Assembly: GCA_039024895.1 (NCBI GenBank)
Contig: JBCCPJ010000017.1
Coordinates: 8,539 to 72,538, forward strand
Direction of reading: 5' to 3'
DNA from: JAJDOD01 sp039024895
Lineage (GTDB): Bacteria > Pseudomonadota > Alphaproteobacteria > Rhodobacterales > Rhodobacteraceae
DNA length: 64,000 bases
Numbering within the stretch: the first letter of the stretch is position 1; each line of letters starts with the position of its first letter. Positions 43,934 through 53,244 of this stretch are shown in pieces. The notes beneath the pieces were generated by a model. The model did no database searches, was not told the DNA's origin, and saw only the letters and a list, made by a program, of their open reading frames with translations. The position numbers were made by a program, and so were the translations under genes.

Positions 43934-45391
43934 TCAGGCGCGTCGGCGTCTTGGCTGTCGCTTACGGCTCCCATGCTTCTCCATAACTTCAGCGGCTTGT
44001 GCTTTCAGTTCCGGATCGCGGCGCAGCGCAAAAATCTGTTCTTTTGCGAAGGCCGTCGCCTCCTTGTGGTCAACAATCGGGGAGGGATAGCCTGCCGCCA
44101 TTGCTTCGACAGTGGTTAGCTCGTGGACCGACTTTCCCGGAATGCCGGCAAGCTCCGGGACCCAGCGGCGTGTGAAGTCACCCGTCGGGTCCTGATCCAA
44201 CCCTTGCTTGGTCGGTGAGTAGACACGCACGGTATTGATACCTGTGACACCGGATTGCATTTGCACTTGTGGCCAGTGAATACCCGGCTCGTAGTCCGTG
44301 AAGAGCCGAGCAAGGACCTGCCCACTTTCGCGCCACGGCAACCATAGATCATAGGATGCGAAGGACACCAACATGGCGCGCATTCTGAAGTTCATCCACC
44401 CGTTTGCAGCAAGGTACCGCATACAGGCATCAACAAAAGGAAAACCGGTCAGTCCCTGCGCATAGCGTTCCAGACGTTCCGGATTGCTCACTCTCAGCGC
44501 ATCATAGGCTGAAATCATAGAACGATGTTCCAGGTCCGGCTCATCTTCCAGTTTCTGGCTGAAGTGACAGTGCCAGTGCAGGCGCCCCACGAATGAGTTT
44601 AGCGACTTGGGCCAGTATCCCCGCGCCTCTGATTCCGTGGCACGTAGCGCGCGTTGTCTTTCAACCGTCGCTTGATAAACCTCCCGCATCGACATCGACC
44701 CCCAAACAAGATGTGGCGAAATACGGGAACACCCGTCTTCACCCTCCACTGGTGTCGACATTTCTTTTTGATAGAACTCTCCGCGGTCTTCCAGGAAACT
44801 CCGCACCGTTTCCTTCGCAGCCGAACGTCCAGGCAATTGAAGCCATTCTAGTTTTGGATCCGGTTTTGGATCGGGAAGGGGATCCTTGACGTCGCTCACC
44901 CAGGTAATCGTGGCTGGTGCTGGAAGTACAGGCTCTTCCATCAACGTATCCCAGCGCTTTGCCCATCCATCTCGCTTTGTATTGCGGCCGCGTTCAATGC
45001 CGAACTGCCAGTACTCGACAAACGAAATGCCTTCCGCACCACACCAATTGCGCACTCGATTGTCCCGCACAAAACTCCATGCGTCGCCTGTCTCTTCATG
45101 GGCATGGAGCTGGAACTTGCCATGCTTTTTTCTGAGGTGTGAGAGGACATCCAGCACGTCACCAACGCGCGTGACAAGCTGCCCTCCACGGCTCGAAATC
45201 TTGGCCACCAGACTTGCCAGCGCGCCGCGCATGAATTGATCTTGGCGACCGCTTCGTTCCGGCAGCTCCCAAAGTTCTGGCTCATAGATATAGAGCGGCA
45301 AGACCGGCCCGTGTTGCGCGGCTGCGGTTAAGGCAGCATGGTCCTCAAGACGGAAGTCACGTTTGAACCAGACGATTTGAACTTGGGTCAC
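43934..45391 (-). CDS. Cryptochrome/photolyase family protein
   Basis: This roughly 485-residue flavoprotein has the N-terminal photolyase antenna domain (VWFKRDFRLEDHAAL) and the C-terminal FAD domain with ISPHLVWGSMS, LHWHCHFSQKLEDEP, CMRYLAANGWMNFRMRAMLVSFASYDL and the WPQVQMQSGVTGINTVRVYSPTKQ segment. It should repair UV damage in DNA or sense light. It lacks the four-cysteine C-terminal cluster of FeS-BCP proteins. No ATG lies at the N-terminus; GTG 45391 with AAGG upstream is my best start, with TTG 45436 as an alternative. It is divergent from dnaN with about 170 bases between starts. Confidence 0.9.
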   Translation of the reverse strand: MTQVQIVWFKRDFRLEDHAALTAAAQHGPVLPLYIYEPELWELPERSGRQDQFMRGALASLVAKISSRGGQLVTRVGDVLDVLSHLRKKHGKFQLHAHEETGDAWSFVRDNRVRNWCGAEGISFVEYWQFGIERGRNTKRDGWAKRWDTLMEEPVLPAPATITWVSDVKDPLPDPKPDPKLEWLQLPGRSAAKETVRSFLEDRGEFYQKEMSTPVEGEDGCSRISPHLVWGSMSMREVYQATVERQRALRATESEARGYWPKSLNSFVGRLHWHCHFSQKLEDEPDLEHRSMISAYDALRVSNPERLERYAQGLTGFPFVDACMRYLAANGWMNFRMRAMLVSFASYDLWLPWRESGQVLARLFTDYEPGIHWPQVQMQSGVTGINTVRVYSPTKQGLDQDPTGDFTRRWVPELAGIPGKSVHELTTVEAMAAGYPSPIVDHKEATAFAKEQIFALRRDPELKAQAAEVMEKHGSRKRQPRRRRA

Positions 45392-45559
45392 AGCATTTGC
45401 CTTCAATTCGGTCACTCGGTGCAATCTAGAAGCCAAATTCCAACGTCCAGTGCACCGTCACTTGACCCCGTCAACGCTTGCGGAGAGATTCACGCAAGAC
45501 CATTGCACGTGGGTGAAAAACCGATAGGTTTGATGCCCCGGGATAGACGGAGCGAGCTG

Positions 45560-46678
45560 ATGGAATTCTCGATCGAGCGGGCGGCCCTTTTGAAGGCGGT
45601 CGCACAGGCGCAGTCGGTTGTCGAGCGGCGAAATACAATCCCGATCCTTGCTAATGTTCTCATTGAAGCCGAGGGCGATGTTGTAAGTTTTCGGGCAACC
45701 GACCTCGACATTGAAGTGGTCGATCAAGCGCCTGCGAAAGTTAGCCGCTCTGGATCGACGACCGTCAGCGCGGTCACGTTTCACGAAATTGTCCGCAAGC
45801 TGCCGGATGGTGCTTTGGTGACCATCATTGACGACGGTGCCAGCGGGCGTCTGTCTGTGGAAGCTGGTCGTTCGAACTTTTCGCTCGCAACGCTGCCTCG
45901 GGAAGATTTCCCGGTGATGGCAAGTTCAGAGTATGAAGCGAATTTCGCGGCGCCAGCACCAGTTTTGAGGCGCCTCTTCGACAAATCGAAATTTGCAATC
46001 TCCACTGAAGAGACGCGGTACTATCTGAATGGCGTCTACATGCACGTGTCAGATTCCGATGGAAAGCAGGTGCTTCGTTGTGTGGCCACGGACGGCCACA
46101 GGCTCGCTCGGATCGATGCGGACCTGCCCGAGGGGGCGGGTAACATGCCCGGTGTCATCGTGCCGAGAAAAACTGTGGGCGAGTTGCGCAAGCTCCTGGA
46201 GGATGACGAAGCCGAGATCGCGGTGAGTGTATCCGAGACCAAAGTGCGTTTTGCCACGCCGGGGATCACGCTCACATCGAAAGTCATCGACGGGACGTTT
46301 CCAGATTACACGCGCGTAATTCCGGGCGGGAATACGCGCCGCCTCGAGGTGGATGCATCCGATTTTGCGCAAGCCGTCGATCGCGTCGCGACGGTCAGTT
46401 CCGAGCGGTCACGCGCCGTCAAACTGGCACTTGACGAAGACCGCTTGATCCTTTCCGTCAACGCGCCAGACAGCGGTGCCGCAGAAGAAGAGCTGGGTGT
46501 TGCCTATCAGGCAGATCCCTTGGAAATCGGCTTCAACGCAAAGTACCTCCTAGAGATCGCCAGCCAAGTTGATCGCGAAAACGCTGTATTTCTGTTCAAC
46601 TCTTCCGGCGACCCCACGTTGATGCGCGAAGGCAATGACGAAAGCGCTGTATATGTCGTCATGCCAATGCGCGTTTGA
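45560..46678 (+). CDS. dnaN: DNA polymerase III beta sliding clamp
   Basis: DnaN is the clamp that holds the polymerase on DNA. The 372-residue protein has three repeated clamp domains; MEFSIERAALLKAVAQAQ is the family start and YVVMPMRV the usual C-terminus. I start at ATG 45560, since the longer ORF upstream carries no conserved sequence. recF follows with a TTGA overlap, and lysE after that, so dnaN-recF-lysE form a coupled unit. Confidence 0.98.
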   Translation: MEFSIERAALLKAVAQAQSVVERRNTIPILANVLIEAEGDVVSFRATDLDIEVVDQAPAKVSRSGSTTVSAVTFHEIVRKLPDGALVTIIDDGASGRLSVEAGRSNFSLATLPREDFPVMASSEYEANFAAPAPVLRRLFDKSKFAISTEETRYYLNGVYMHVSDSDGKQVLRCVATDGHRLARIDADLPEGAGNMPGVIVPRKTVGELRKLLEDDEAEIAVSVSETKVRFATPGITLTSKVIDGTFPDYTRVIPGGNTRRLEVDASDFAQAVDRVATVSSERSRAVKLALDEDRLILSVNAPDSGAAEEELGVAYQADPLEIGFNAKYLLEIASQVDRENAVFLFNSSGDPTLMREGNDESAVYVVMPMRV

Positions 46679-47781
46679 CGTCTGTCGTTGAACTCACAGT
46701 CTCTCATCTAAGGTCTCATCGTCGGACGACGTTAAACCTGGATGGGCGCCCGGTTGCCTTGTTTGGACCCAACGGGGCAGGCAAGACCAACATACTCGAA
46801 GCGGTGTCGTTATTATCCCCAGGCCGGGGCCTCAGACGCTCCAACGCCGATGATCTCATGCGTCGGCAAGAGGCGCTGGGCTGGCGCGTGTCCGCAGTTA
46901 TTCGCGCTGGTGGTAAGATGCATGAAATCACTACGGACGCGGAGCCGGGCAAGTCCCGGGACGTCTACATCGATGAAAAGTCAGCGCCGCAAATCTCCCT
47001 TGGACAAATAGCGCGCATGGTATGGCTGATCCCTTCGATGGATCGTCTTTGGATCGAAGGGGCGGACGGTCGGCGTCGGTTTCTTGATCGTATCGCGATG
47101 AGCTTTATCCCATCCCATGCCAAGGCTGTGCTCGCCTATGAAAAGGCGATGCGCGAACGCAACCGGCTGCTGAAGGATATGGTGCGCGACGCCCATTGGT
47201 ATGTTGCGCTTGAAAAACAAATGGCGGGAAGTGCTGTAGAGGTTATGCAGAACCGGGCTTCGTCCGTCTCGCGTATCCATGCCGCGCAGGGTTCGGCGGA
47301 GACCGCATTTCCTGCCGCGGACCTTGATCTAGTACACCCCGACCGGGCACTGCCGGATGAGGAAGCGGATCTTGTTGAGGCATTTGCAGAAAATCGATCT
47401 GCTGACATTCGTGCAGGACGCACGCTTATTGGGCCGCACAGGATCGATCTTTCGTCTCATTACGCAGAAAAAGGCGTCGCTGCCGCACAATGCTCAACGG
47501 GCGAGCAAAAGGCACTGCTGATATCGCTCGTTCTATCGAATGCGCGCGCTTTGAAGGAAGATACCGGCGCGCCGCCCATCATCTTACTGGACGAGGTCTC
47601 CGCACATCTTGACCAGGATCGAAGGGCGGCGCTCTACGACGAGATATGTGCCCTAGGCGCGCAAGCTTGGATGACCGGGACAGGAAGCGAGTTGTTTGCG
47701 GAGCTCGAAGAAAGGGCCCAGCTTTTTGAAGTTACTGATCATCATGGGGAAAGCCGCGTCGAACAGGTTAATCTGTCGTGA
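46675..47781 (+). CDS. recF: DNA replication and repair protein RecF
   Basis: RecF helps load RecA at gapped DNA. The 368-residue ATPase has Walker A FGPNGAGKTNI, the ABC-type signature SVSTGEQKALLI-like region read here as QCSTGEQKALLI, and Walker B IILLDEVSAHLD. The start is TTG at 46675, overlapping the dnaN TGA. No gyrB follows; instead lysE follows with a GTGA overlap, and gyrB is about 17 kb away on the other strand. Confidence 0.96.
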   Translation: MTSVVELTVSHLRSHRRTTLNLDGRPVALFGPNGAGKTNILEAVSLLSPGRGLRRSNADDLMRRQEALGWRVSAVIRAGGKMHEITTDAEPGKSRDVYIDEKSAPQISLGQIARMVWLIPSMDRLWIEGADGRRRFLDRIAMSFIPSHAKAVLAYEKAMRERNRLLKDMVRDAHWYVALEKQMAGSAVEVMQNRASSVSRIHAAQGSAETAFPAADLDLVHPDRALPDEEADLVEAFAENRSADIRAGRTLIGPHRIDLSSHYAEKGVAAAQCSTGEQKALLISLVLSNARALKEDTGAPPIILLDEVSAHLDQDRRAALYDEICALGAQAWMTGTGSELFAELEERAQLFEVTDHHGESRVEQVNLS

Positions 47782-48398
47782 CAATAACGCTAGCCGATGC
47801 CGCACTTTATATTGCCGCGCTCTTTGTCCTCTTTCTGACGCCCGGCCCGGTTTGGGTGGCCTTGATCGCGCGCGGCATTTCCGGTGGCTTTCACGCTGCG
47901 TGGCCGCTGGCCCTCGGTGTCGTTGTGGGGGACGTTATTTGGCCGCTTCTGGCGATCCTTGGCGTCACCTGGATTTTGTCCGTTTTCGAGAACTTCATTC
48001 TCGTTTTGCGTTGGGTGGCTTGCATCACTTTCGTTGTTATGGGCTGGTTGGTCATTAAGCATCGGCACAGGACAATCGCTTCCGACAGTCGCCTCACGCG
48101 CCCAGGAATGTGGGCGGGATTTCTCGCCGGCCTGATCGTCATTCTGGGCAACCCAAAAGCGATCTTATTCTATATGGGCGTGCTTCCAGGTTTCTTTGAT
48201 CTGGCTCAGCTTACATGGCTCGATATTGCCGCTATCTGCGCAATGTCGATGCTTGTCCCTCTGGTGGGCAACCTGATTCTCTCTGTTTTCATCGATCGCG
48301 CTCGGCGCGTTCTCCGATCCCCGACGGCGCTTTCCCGAACAAATCTGGTTGCGGGCATTCTGCTTATCTGCGTCGGAATCATCATCCCCTTCACTTAG
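47778..48398 (+). CDS. LysE-family amino-acid exporter
   Basis: This 206-residue inner-membrane protein has about six TM segments and the LysE/RhtB signature LFLTPGPVWVALIARGISGG near the N-terminus. Such proteins export basic or other amino acids, or homoserine lactones. The start is GTG at 47778 overlapping the recF stop (GTGA), so its expression follows dnaN-recF. A physiological link to recombination genes is not evident. Confidence 0.92.
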   Translation: MTITLADAALYIAALFVLFLTPGPVWVALIARGISGGFHAAWPLALGVVVGDVIWPLLAILGVTWILSVFENFILVLRWVACITFVVMGWLVIKHRHRTIASDSRLTRPGMWAGFLAGLIVILGNPKAILFYMGVLPGFFDLAQLTWLDIAAICAMSMLVPLVGNLILSVFIDRARRVLRSPTALSRTNLVAGILLICVGIIIPFT

Positions 48399-48401
48399 AG
48401 T

Positions 48402-48441
48402 TTGCCAGCAACCCAAAATTGGTTATATAATATTACCAATT
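48402..48441 (+). promoter_or_regulatory. glcDEF promoter with overlapping palindrome
   Basis: TTGCCA (48402-48407) and TATAAT (48426-48431) form a sigma70-like promoter with an 18-base spacer. AATTGGT (48417-48423) and ACCAATT (48435-48441) are exact inverted halves 11 bases apart and straddle the -10 box. The half-sites match those of PdhR/LldR/GlcC-type GntR operators, though these usually have a shorter spacer. Repressor binding here would block the promoter (inference). Confidence 0.65.
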
Positions 48442-48455
48442 ATAGGAGCACGCCC

Positions 48456-49904
48456 ATGGAAATGCCCGCGCCGTCACCTGAGATACTTGCGCGAAAGCCA
48501 CGTATCGTCAGCAGATTGTCTGGGGTCCTGCCCGAGGGTGCCGTAATCTCTGACGAGGCGGAAACCCGGGCTTACGAGTGCGACGGCCTCACGGCATACA
48601 CATGCCCTCCCCTTTGCGCCGTCTTGCCGTCGACGACGGAAGAGGTTTCTGAAGTCTTAAAGATCTGCCATGCGGAGGGCGTACCGGTCGTGCCCCGCGG
48701 CTCGGGCACATCACTCGCCGGGGGCGCGCTACCCACAGCCGACTCGGTCATACTGGGCATAGCGCGCATGAATGATGTTCTCGACATTAGCTACGATGAT
48801 CGAACGATACGGGTGCAAACCGGTCGTACAAATCTCTCCGTAACGGGTGCAATCGAGGATGACGGCTTTTTCTACGCCCCTGATCCGTCTTCACAACTGG
48901 CCTGCGCGATTGCTGGCAACATCGCAATGAACTCCGGTGGGGCTCACTGTCTCAAATACGGTGTTACGACCAATAATCTGCTTGGCGTCAAAATGGTCAT
49001 GATGGACGGCACCATCGTCACAATTGGCGGCGCGCATATGGATGCGGCTGGCTACGACTGGCTGGGCGTCATCTGTGGTTCGGAAGGCCAGCTTGGTGTC
49101 GTCACGGAAGCAACGTTGCGCATTTTGCCAAAACCAGAAGGCGCGCGCCCGGTTTTGATCGGCTATCGGTCAGCCGAAATTGCTGGCGCCTGCGTATCCG
49201 ATATTATTAAAGCCGGTGTCTTACCAGTTGCCATCGAATACATGGACCGAAAGGTCATCGAAGTGGTCGAGGATCACGCAAAGGCTGGCTACCCCGATTG
49301 CGAAGCGCTTCTCATCGTCGAAGTGGAGGGAGCCCCGGAAGAGATTGATGCCCAGCTTGGCATCATCAAGCAGATTGCACGCCGCCACCACCCGGTCGAG
49401 TTGCGGGAAGCGGGTGATGCCGACGAAGCTGCACGCATCTGGCTTGGACGGAAAAGTGCTTTTGGCGCCATGGGTCAAATCAATGACTACATGTGCCTGG
49501 ATGGCACGATCCCGGTTTCGGAACTTCCGTTTGTATTACGACGCATTGGCGAGCTTTCCGATGAATACGGACTTGCTGTTGGCAATGTCTTCCACGCGGG
49601 CGACGGCAATATGCATCCGCTGATCCTGTTCGATGCCAATAAGCCAGGCGACCTTGAAACCTGTGAAGCGCTTGGCGCAGACATTTTGAAGCTTTGCGTC
49701 GAAGTTGGCGGGTGCCTCACGGGCGAACATGGCGTTGGCATAGAGAAGAGAGACCTGATGGACGTACAATTCGCTCCGGCCGACATGGAAGCTCAAATGC
49801 GGATCAAAGACGTATTTGACCCGGCTTGGCTGCTAAACCCGGCAAAAGTGTTCCCGCTGCACATTTCCGCCTCGCGCAGGGAAAAAATGGGACACGCCGC
49901 CTAA
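48456..49904 (+). CDS. glcD: Glycolate oxidase subunit GlcD (FAD)
   Basis: GlcD is the FAD-binding catalytic subunit that oxidises glycolate to glyoxylate. The 482-residue protein has the FAD-PCMH domain with VVPRGSGTSLAGGALP and IAGNIAMNSGGAHCLKYG, and the C-terminal FAD-linked oxidase domain with GNVFHAGDGNMHPLI and CLTGEHGVGIEKRD. ATG 48456 has AGGAG upstream. It is followed by glcE after 4 bases. Marine heterotrophs use it on phytoplankton glycolate; D-lactate dehydrogenase activity is an alternative. Confidence 0.95.
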   Translation: MEMPAPSPEILARKPRIVSRLSGVLPEGAVISDEAETRAYECDGLTAYTCPPLCAVLPSTTEEVSEVLKICHAEGVPVVPRGSGTSLAGGALPTADSVILGIARMNDVLDISYDDRTIRVQTGRTNLSVTGAIEDDGFFYAPDPSSQLACAIAGNIAMNSGGAHCLKYGVTTNNLLGVKMVMMDGTIVTIGGAHMDAAGYDWLGVICGSEGQLGVVTEATLRILPKPEGARPVLIGYRSAEIAGACVSDIIKAGVLPVAIEYMDRKVIEVVEDHAKAGYPDCEALLIVEVEGAPEEIDAQLGIIKQIARRHHPVELREAGDADEAARIWLGRKSAFGAMGQINDYMCLDGTIPVSELPFVLRRIGELSDEYGLAVGNVFHAGDGNMHPLILFDANKPGDLETCEALGADILKLCVEVGGCLTGEHGVGIEKRDLMDVQFAPADMEAQMRIKDVFDPAWLLNPAKVFPLHISASRREKMGHAA

Positions 49905-49908
49905 GCCG

Positions 49909-51036
49909 ATGCTTGCACCCGATACAGAAGAACTACTTGCCGAGGCAATTGCGTCCGCCGAGACGCCGTTGAGCATCTGTGGGGGGACCACGCAGGGCAT
50001 CTCGACCGATGGAAACCCACTTTCGACCGCGAACCTATCCGGGATTGTCCTCTATGATCCCGGTGCCCTCACACTGATTGCCAAAGCGGGTACGCCTGTT
50101 GCGGAAATCGAGGAAGCGCTCGCAGCGGAAAAACAGTTACTTGCTTTCGAACCGATGGATTACCGAACGCTTCTCGGGACGGAAGGTACTCCAACGATTG
50201 GTGGTGTTGTCGCCAGCAATAGCTCCGGTTCGCGCCGCGTACAGGCGGGCGCATGCCGCGATTACCTTCTGGGCGTGCGTTTCGTCGATGGCGAAGGTTC
50301 GATTATTAAGAACGGCGGCCGCGTGATGAAGAACGTGACAGGGTACGATGTGGCCCGCCTTATGTGCGGTGCCTATGGGACGTTGGGCGTTCTGACTGAA
50401 GTTGGTTTCAAAGTCCTGCCCGCGTCGGAGACGACATCTACGCTTGTTTACCATGACCTAGATTGGAGTGAGACGGCGGCGGCTTTTGCGGCTGCCATGT
50501 CCTCACCTTTTGAAGTTTCCGGTGCTGCGCGCCTTCCAACGGGCGCCTTTGAGACTCAACACGCTTGCGTCTTGATCCGATTGAGCGGCTTTACAGATTC
50601 AGTTGCGTACCGTTGTCGAAAGCTGTCAGACCTGCTCGAGACAGTTGTCGGTCGTCCACCCGAACAGATCCTTTCTGGGCCTGAAGTCAACGACGGCCTT
50701 TGGAAGAAGGTCAGAGATGTCGAGGCCTTTGCGGGCATGGATGCAGACATCTGGCATATCTCGATGAGGCTAACCGAGCTTTCTAAACTTAAACCTTTGG
50801 GCAAGCTAGACGACTTCGTTTTTGATTGGGCTGGCGGCCGTGTTTGGGCGAAGGTTGCGCCAGGCACTGACGTTCGCGCGCTTCTTGCCCCGTTTGAGGG
50901 GCACGCAACTCTTGTAAAGGGTGGGACAAACTTGCCGCGGTTTCATCCTGAGACCGAGGTTTTGGCCAAAATGGCGGGTGCCTTGCGCTCGAAATACGAT
51001 CCAAAAGGCATTCTAAACCCGAGGTTAATGGGCTGA
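49909..51036 (+). CDS. glcE: Glycolate oxidase subunit GlcE
   Basis: GlcE is the second FAD-PCMH subunit of the membrane-linked glycolate oxidase. The 375-residue protein has ICGGTTQGISTDG in place of the usual glycine-rich loop, TIGGVVASNSSGSRRVQAGACRDYLLG and GRVMKNVTGYDVARLMCGAYGTLG. It has only a short C-terminal region compared with GlcD, as expected. Its stop overlaps the glcF start (TGATG). Confidence 0.94.
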   Translation: MLAPDTEELLAEAIASAETPLSICGGTTQGISTDGNPLSTANLSGIVLYDPGALTLIAKAGTPVAEIEEALAAEKQLLAFEPMDYRTLLGTEGTPTIGGVVASNSSGSRRVQAGACRDYLLGVRFVDGEGSIIKNGGRVMKNVTGYDVARLMCGAYGTLGVLTEVGFKVLPASETTSTLVYHDLDWSETAAAFAAAMSSPFEVSGAARLPTGAFETQHACVLIRLSGFTDSVAYRCRKLSDLLETVVGRPPEQILSGPEVNDGLWKKVRDVEAFAGMDADIWHISMRLTELSKLKPLGKLDDFVFDWAGGRVWAKVAPGTDVRALLAPFEGHATLVKGGTNLPRFHPETEVLAKMAGALRSKYDPKGILNPRLMG

Positions 51037-52307
51037 TGCAGACAAGTTTTTCTGAAGAGCAGCTCAAGGATCCAGGAACTAAGCGGGCAAATGAAATCCT
51101 GCGCTCCTGTGTGCATTGTGGTTTTTGCACCGCAACGTGTCCCACGTACCAAGTGTTGGGCGACGAATTAGACAGCCCGCGCGGGCGCATATACCTGATG
51201 AAAGATATGCTGGAAAATGACCGCCCAGCAGATGCGAAGACGGTTAAGCATATCGACCGTTGTTTGTCTTGCTTGGCGTGTATGTCGACCTGTCCATCGG
51301 GCGTTCACTACATGCATCTGGTCGATCATGCCCGTGCCCACATTGAGAAGACTTACAAGCGCCCGCTGTTTGAGCGCTTGCTACGCAACACGCTAGCGAT
51401 GATATTGCCCTACCCCGGACGCTTCCGGTTGGCACTTCTCGGGGCGAAGATGGCGCGGCCTTTTAAAGCGCTAGTTCCCGATCCACGCTTGCGCGCCATG
51501 CTCGATATGGCCCCCAAGCGCATTCCGCCCGTCAGCCGCAACGATGATCCGCAGAGTTTTCCGCCGCAAGGCAAAGCAAGGATGCGCGTAGCGCTGATGA
51601 CCGGATGTGCGCAGAAGGCGCTGAATACCAACATCAACGATGCGACGATCCGACTGCTCACAAGGCTCGGATGTGAAGTGGTCGTTGCCAAAGGTGCCGG
51701 GTGTTGCGGCGCACTGGTCCATCACATGGGCCGGGAGGATGAAAGCCACCGTTTTGCGGCCGACAATATCAATGCCTGGACAGCTGAGGGCGTAGATGCG
51801 GTCGTCATCAACACCAGCGGCTGCGGCACAACGGTCAAAGACTATGGTCACATGTTTCGGAATGATCCACTGGCGGAGAAAGCCGCCGAAGTGAGCGACA
51901 AAGCGATGGACGTCTCGGAACTTTTGAAAAAACTTGATGTTCAGGCACAAGCGCCCGTGCCGATGAAAATTGCGTATCATGCGGCATGCTCTCTACAACA
52001 TGGCCAGCAAATCAAAAGCGCGCCAAAGGATCTCCTGAAGAAGGCCGGTTTCGAAGTCGTAGAACCCAAAGATCCGCATCTTTGCTGTGGGTCAGCAGGC
52101 ACATACAATTTGATGCAACCTGAGATCTCCGGCGAACTGAAGTCCCGTAAGGTTGCAACGCTCGAAGCGAAGACTCCGGACGCCATCGCCGCCGGGAATA
52201 TTGGTTGTATGATGCAAATCGGTTCAGGCACCGACGTTCCAATTGTACATACTGTGGAGCTTTTGGACTGGGCGACCGGAGGCCCCAAGCCGATGGCGCT
52301 TGGCTGA
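51036..52307 (+). CDS. glcF: Glycolate oxidase iron-sulfur subunit GlcF
   Basis: GlcF carries electrons from GlcDE towards the quinone pool. The 423-residue protein has two [4Fe-4S] motifs, CVHCGFCTATCP (Cys25-Cys35) and CLSCLACMSTCP (Cys76-Cys86), and two CCG-type domains with GAGCCGALVHHMG and HLCCGSAGTYNLMQP. It ends the operon; a new transcription unit begins at 52382 without an obvious terminator. Confidence 0.95.
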   Translation: MQTSFSEEQLKDPGTKRANEILRSCVHCGFCTATCPTYQVLGDELDSPRGRIYLMKDMLENDRPADAKTVKHIDRCLSCLACMSTCPSGVHYMHLVDHARAHIEKTYKRPLFERLLRNTLAMILPYPGRFRLALLGAKMARPFKALVPDPRLRAMLDMAPKRIPPVSRNDDPQSFPPQGKARMRVALMTGCAQKALNTNINDATIRLLTRLGCEVVVAKGAGCCGALVHHMGREDESHRFAADNINAWTAEGVDAVVINTSGCGTTVKDYGHMFRNDPLAEKAAEVSDKAMDVSELLKKLDVQAQAPVPMKIAYHAACSLQHGQQIKSAPKDLLKKAGFEVVEPKDPHLCCGSAGTYNLMQPEISGELKSRKVATLEAKTPDAIAAGNIGCMMQIGSGTDVPIVHTVELLDWATGGPKPMALG

Positions 52308-52381
52308 AACACAGAACTCGACATATTATTGCCGCATCACCCGGCTACTGACTCTGCCGAAGCGGGAAGAGGTCTGTTCAT

Positions 52382-53212
52382 ATGCGACTTGTGCTAGCCG
52401 CGGTTTTTGCGGCCCTTACCTCTGCATCTGCAGTGGCACAGGATGACGAATCCTCAAATCTTACCAAGATAATGACGGCATACGACGCCCAGGGCTGGGA
52501 AGGTGTCGGCCGTTTGAACATTGGTTGGGGGGGCATGTGCACCGGCGCGCTGATCTCCCCCCGGATCGTGCTAACCGCCGCCCATTGTGCGTTTAACGCA
52601 CATTCTGGGGAACTCATGAAGCCCGAAGACATCGTCTTTCACGCCGGTTTTCGGAATGGACATGCAAAGGCCTCGCGGAGGGTGCGTCGCATTGTGACGC
52701 ATCCCGACTACGTTTTTACGGGTGCGGAGGCGGCCGGGCACGTCGCGCATGATCTCGCTTTGTTTGAACTGGCAAGCGAAATTCGCCTGCCGAATGTAAA
52801 GCCTTTTGCGACAGCCAAACGACCGCGCAAGGGTCAAGCCGTTGGTGTGGTGTCCTACGCGCATGACCGCGCGGACTCTCCGTCGATACAAGAAGTTTGC
52901 TATGTTCTCGCCCGACAGCGCGGCACGCTTGTTCTCTCGTGTAATGTTGATTTTGGCTCGTCAGGCGCGCCAATCTTCGCAGAACAGGATGGCCAGGCAC
53001 GCATCGTTTCCGTCGTTTCTGCTAAGGCAGAGGTGCGGGGCCGAAAGGTGGCCTTGGGTACAAACCTGGAAAGGCCATTGTCCGAATTAATGGCTATCTT
53101 GAACAGCGGCGGCGGCCCTCAGGTTGTGTCGGCACCGGACGTCAACATTATGCGCCCCAATACAACGCGCACTTTGTCTGGGGGCGACGGCGCAAAGTTC
53201 CTTCGACCGTGA
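52382..53212 (+). CDS. Exported trypsin-like serine protease (first of two)
   Basis: This 276-residue protein has a signal peptide (about 1-20, ending AVAQ) and a chymotrypsin-fold domain. The catalytic triad is visible: His68 in LTAAHC, Asp124 in AHDLALFEL and Ser194 in DFGSSGAPIF. It should act in the periplasm or outside. It lacks PDZ domains, so it is not DegP/HtrA. The C-terminal 30 residues after the domain (PDVNIMRPNTTRTL and on) are variable. The next gene encodes a paralogue. Confidence 0.93.
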   Translation: MRLVLAAVFAALTSASAVAQDDESSNLTKIMTAYDAQGWEGVGRLNIGWGGMCTGALISPRIVLTAAHCAFNAHSGELMKPEDIVFHAGFRNGHAKASRRVRRIVTHPDYVFTGAEAAGHVAHDLALFELASEIRLPNVKPFATAKRPRKGQAVGVVSYAHDRADSPSIQEVCYVLARQRGTLVLSCNVDFGSSGAPIFAEQDGQARIVSVVSAKAEVRGRKVALGTNLERPLSELMAILNSGGGPQVVSAPDVNIMRPNTTRTLSGGDGAKFLRP

Positions 53213-53244
53213 CTTGACCTTGCGGCGCAAACCGACACGATCCG

